Assembly: GCA_003504855.1 (NCBI GenBank)
Contig: DNZD01000118.1
Location: 1 to 5,501 of the forward strand
From: Cytophagales bacterium
Lineage (GTDB): Bacteria; Bacteroidota; Bacteroidia; Cytophagales; Cyclobacteriaceae
Direction of reading: 5' to 3'
DNA: 5,501 nt
The position numbers were made by a program, and so were the translations under genes. This document shows positions 5,451 to 5,501 of this stretch, in pieces (within the stretch, counting starts at the first letter, position 1; the number at the start of each line of letters is the position of its first letter). The notes below the pieces were generated by a model. That model had not been told where the DNA came from. It searched no databases and saw only the letters and a list, made by a program, of their open reading frames with translations.

Positions 5451-5501
5451 GTTTTGAGCCAAGTTAGAAGCACCAATTAATTACCGATTAAACGCAAAGG
5501 C

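Noticed and set aside
5451..5501. The AT-rich tail after the last terminator
   Set aside because: Read on both strands, it shows no gene start, clear promoter or repeat. It may precede a gene beyond the window.

Overview
The window looks like Bacteroidota chromosome, probably a mid-GC member of the Cytophagales or Chitinophagales. Four things point that way: a PafA-type alkaline phosphatase, a secreted WG-repeat protein, an ECF sigma factor overlapped by a four-helix membrane protein, and start codons without Shine-Dalgarno sequences. Candidate promoters fit the Bacteroidota -7 pattern TAnnTTTG, and the tRNA lacks an encoded CCA. The assignment to a group below phylum level is an inference from gene style only.

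Layout: all four protein genes lie on the minus strand, so they read right to left. From the right, an ECF sigma factor (4471-5001) overlaps by 11 bases a cysteine-free, four-TM membrane protein (3924-4481) that may be its regulator. A terminator-like hairpin spans the end of that pair (3901-3939). Next comes a large exported protein of 858 residues (1276-3852). It has a helical-repeat N-terminal part with a 33-37 residue period, then about ten degenerate WG-type beta repeats. After an 85-base gap comes the N-terminal 396 residues of a PafA-like alkaline phosphatase (1-1190), cut by the window edge. The sigma factor and its partner are a likely regulatory unit. No sequence evidence ties them to the WG-repeat protein or the phosphatase beyond shared strand and proximity.

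Right end, plus strand: a tRNA-Pro gene (5120-5194) diverges from the sigma gene and has a well-placed promoter. Its anticodon reads AGG, which is unusual in bacteria. The last 25 bases of the tRNA plus one more (26 bp in all) are repeated exactly 213 bp downstream (5383-5408), and that second copy is followed by a strong intrinsic terminator (5413-5450). The first copy is followed by a different hairpin terminator (5199-5243). This is the arrangement left by insertion into a tRNA 3' end, but the enclosed stretch is only 187 bp and carries no integrase. It holds palindromic GC-rich repeats instead. This tRNA-associated mini-insertion is the least ordinary part of the window. The last 51 bases (5451-5501) show nothing recognisable.
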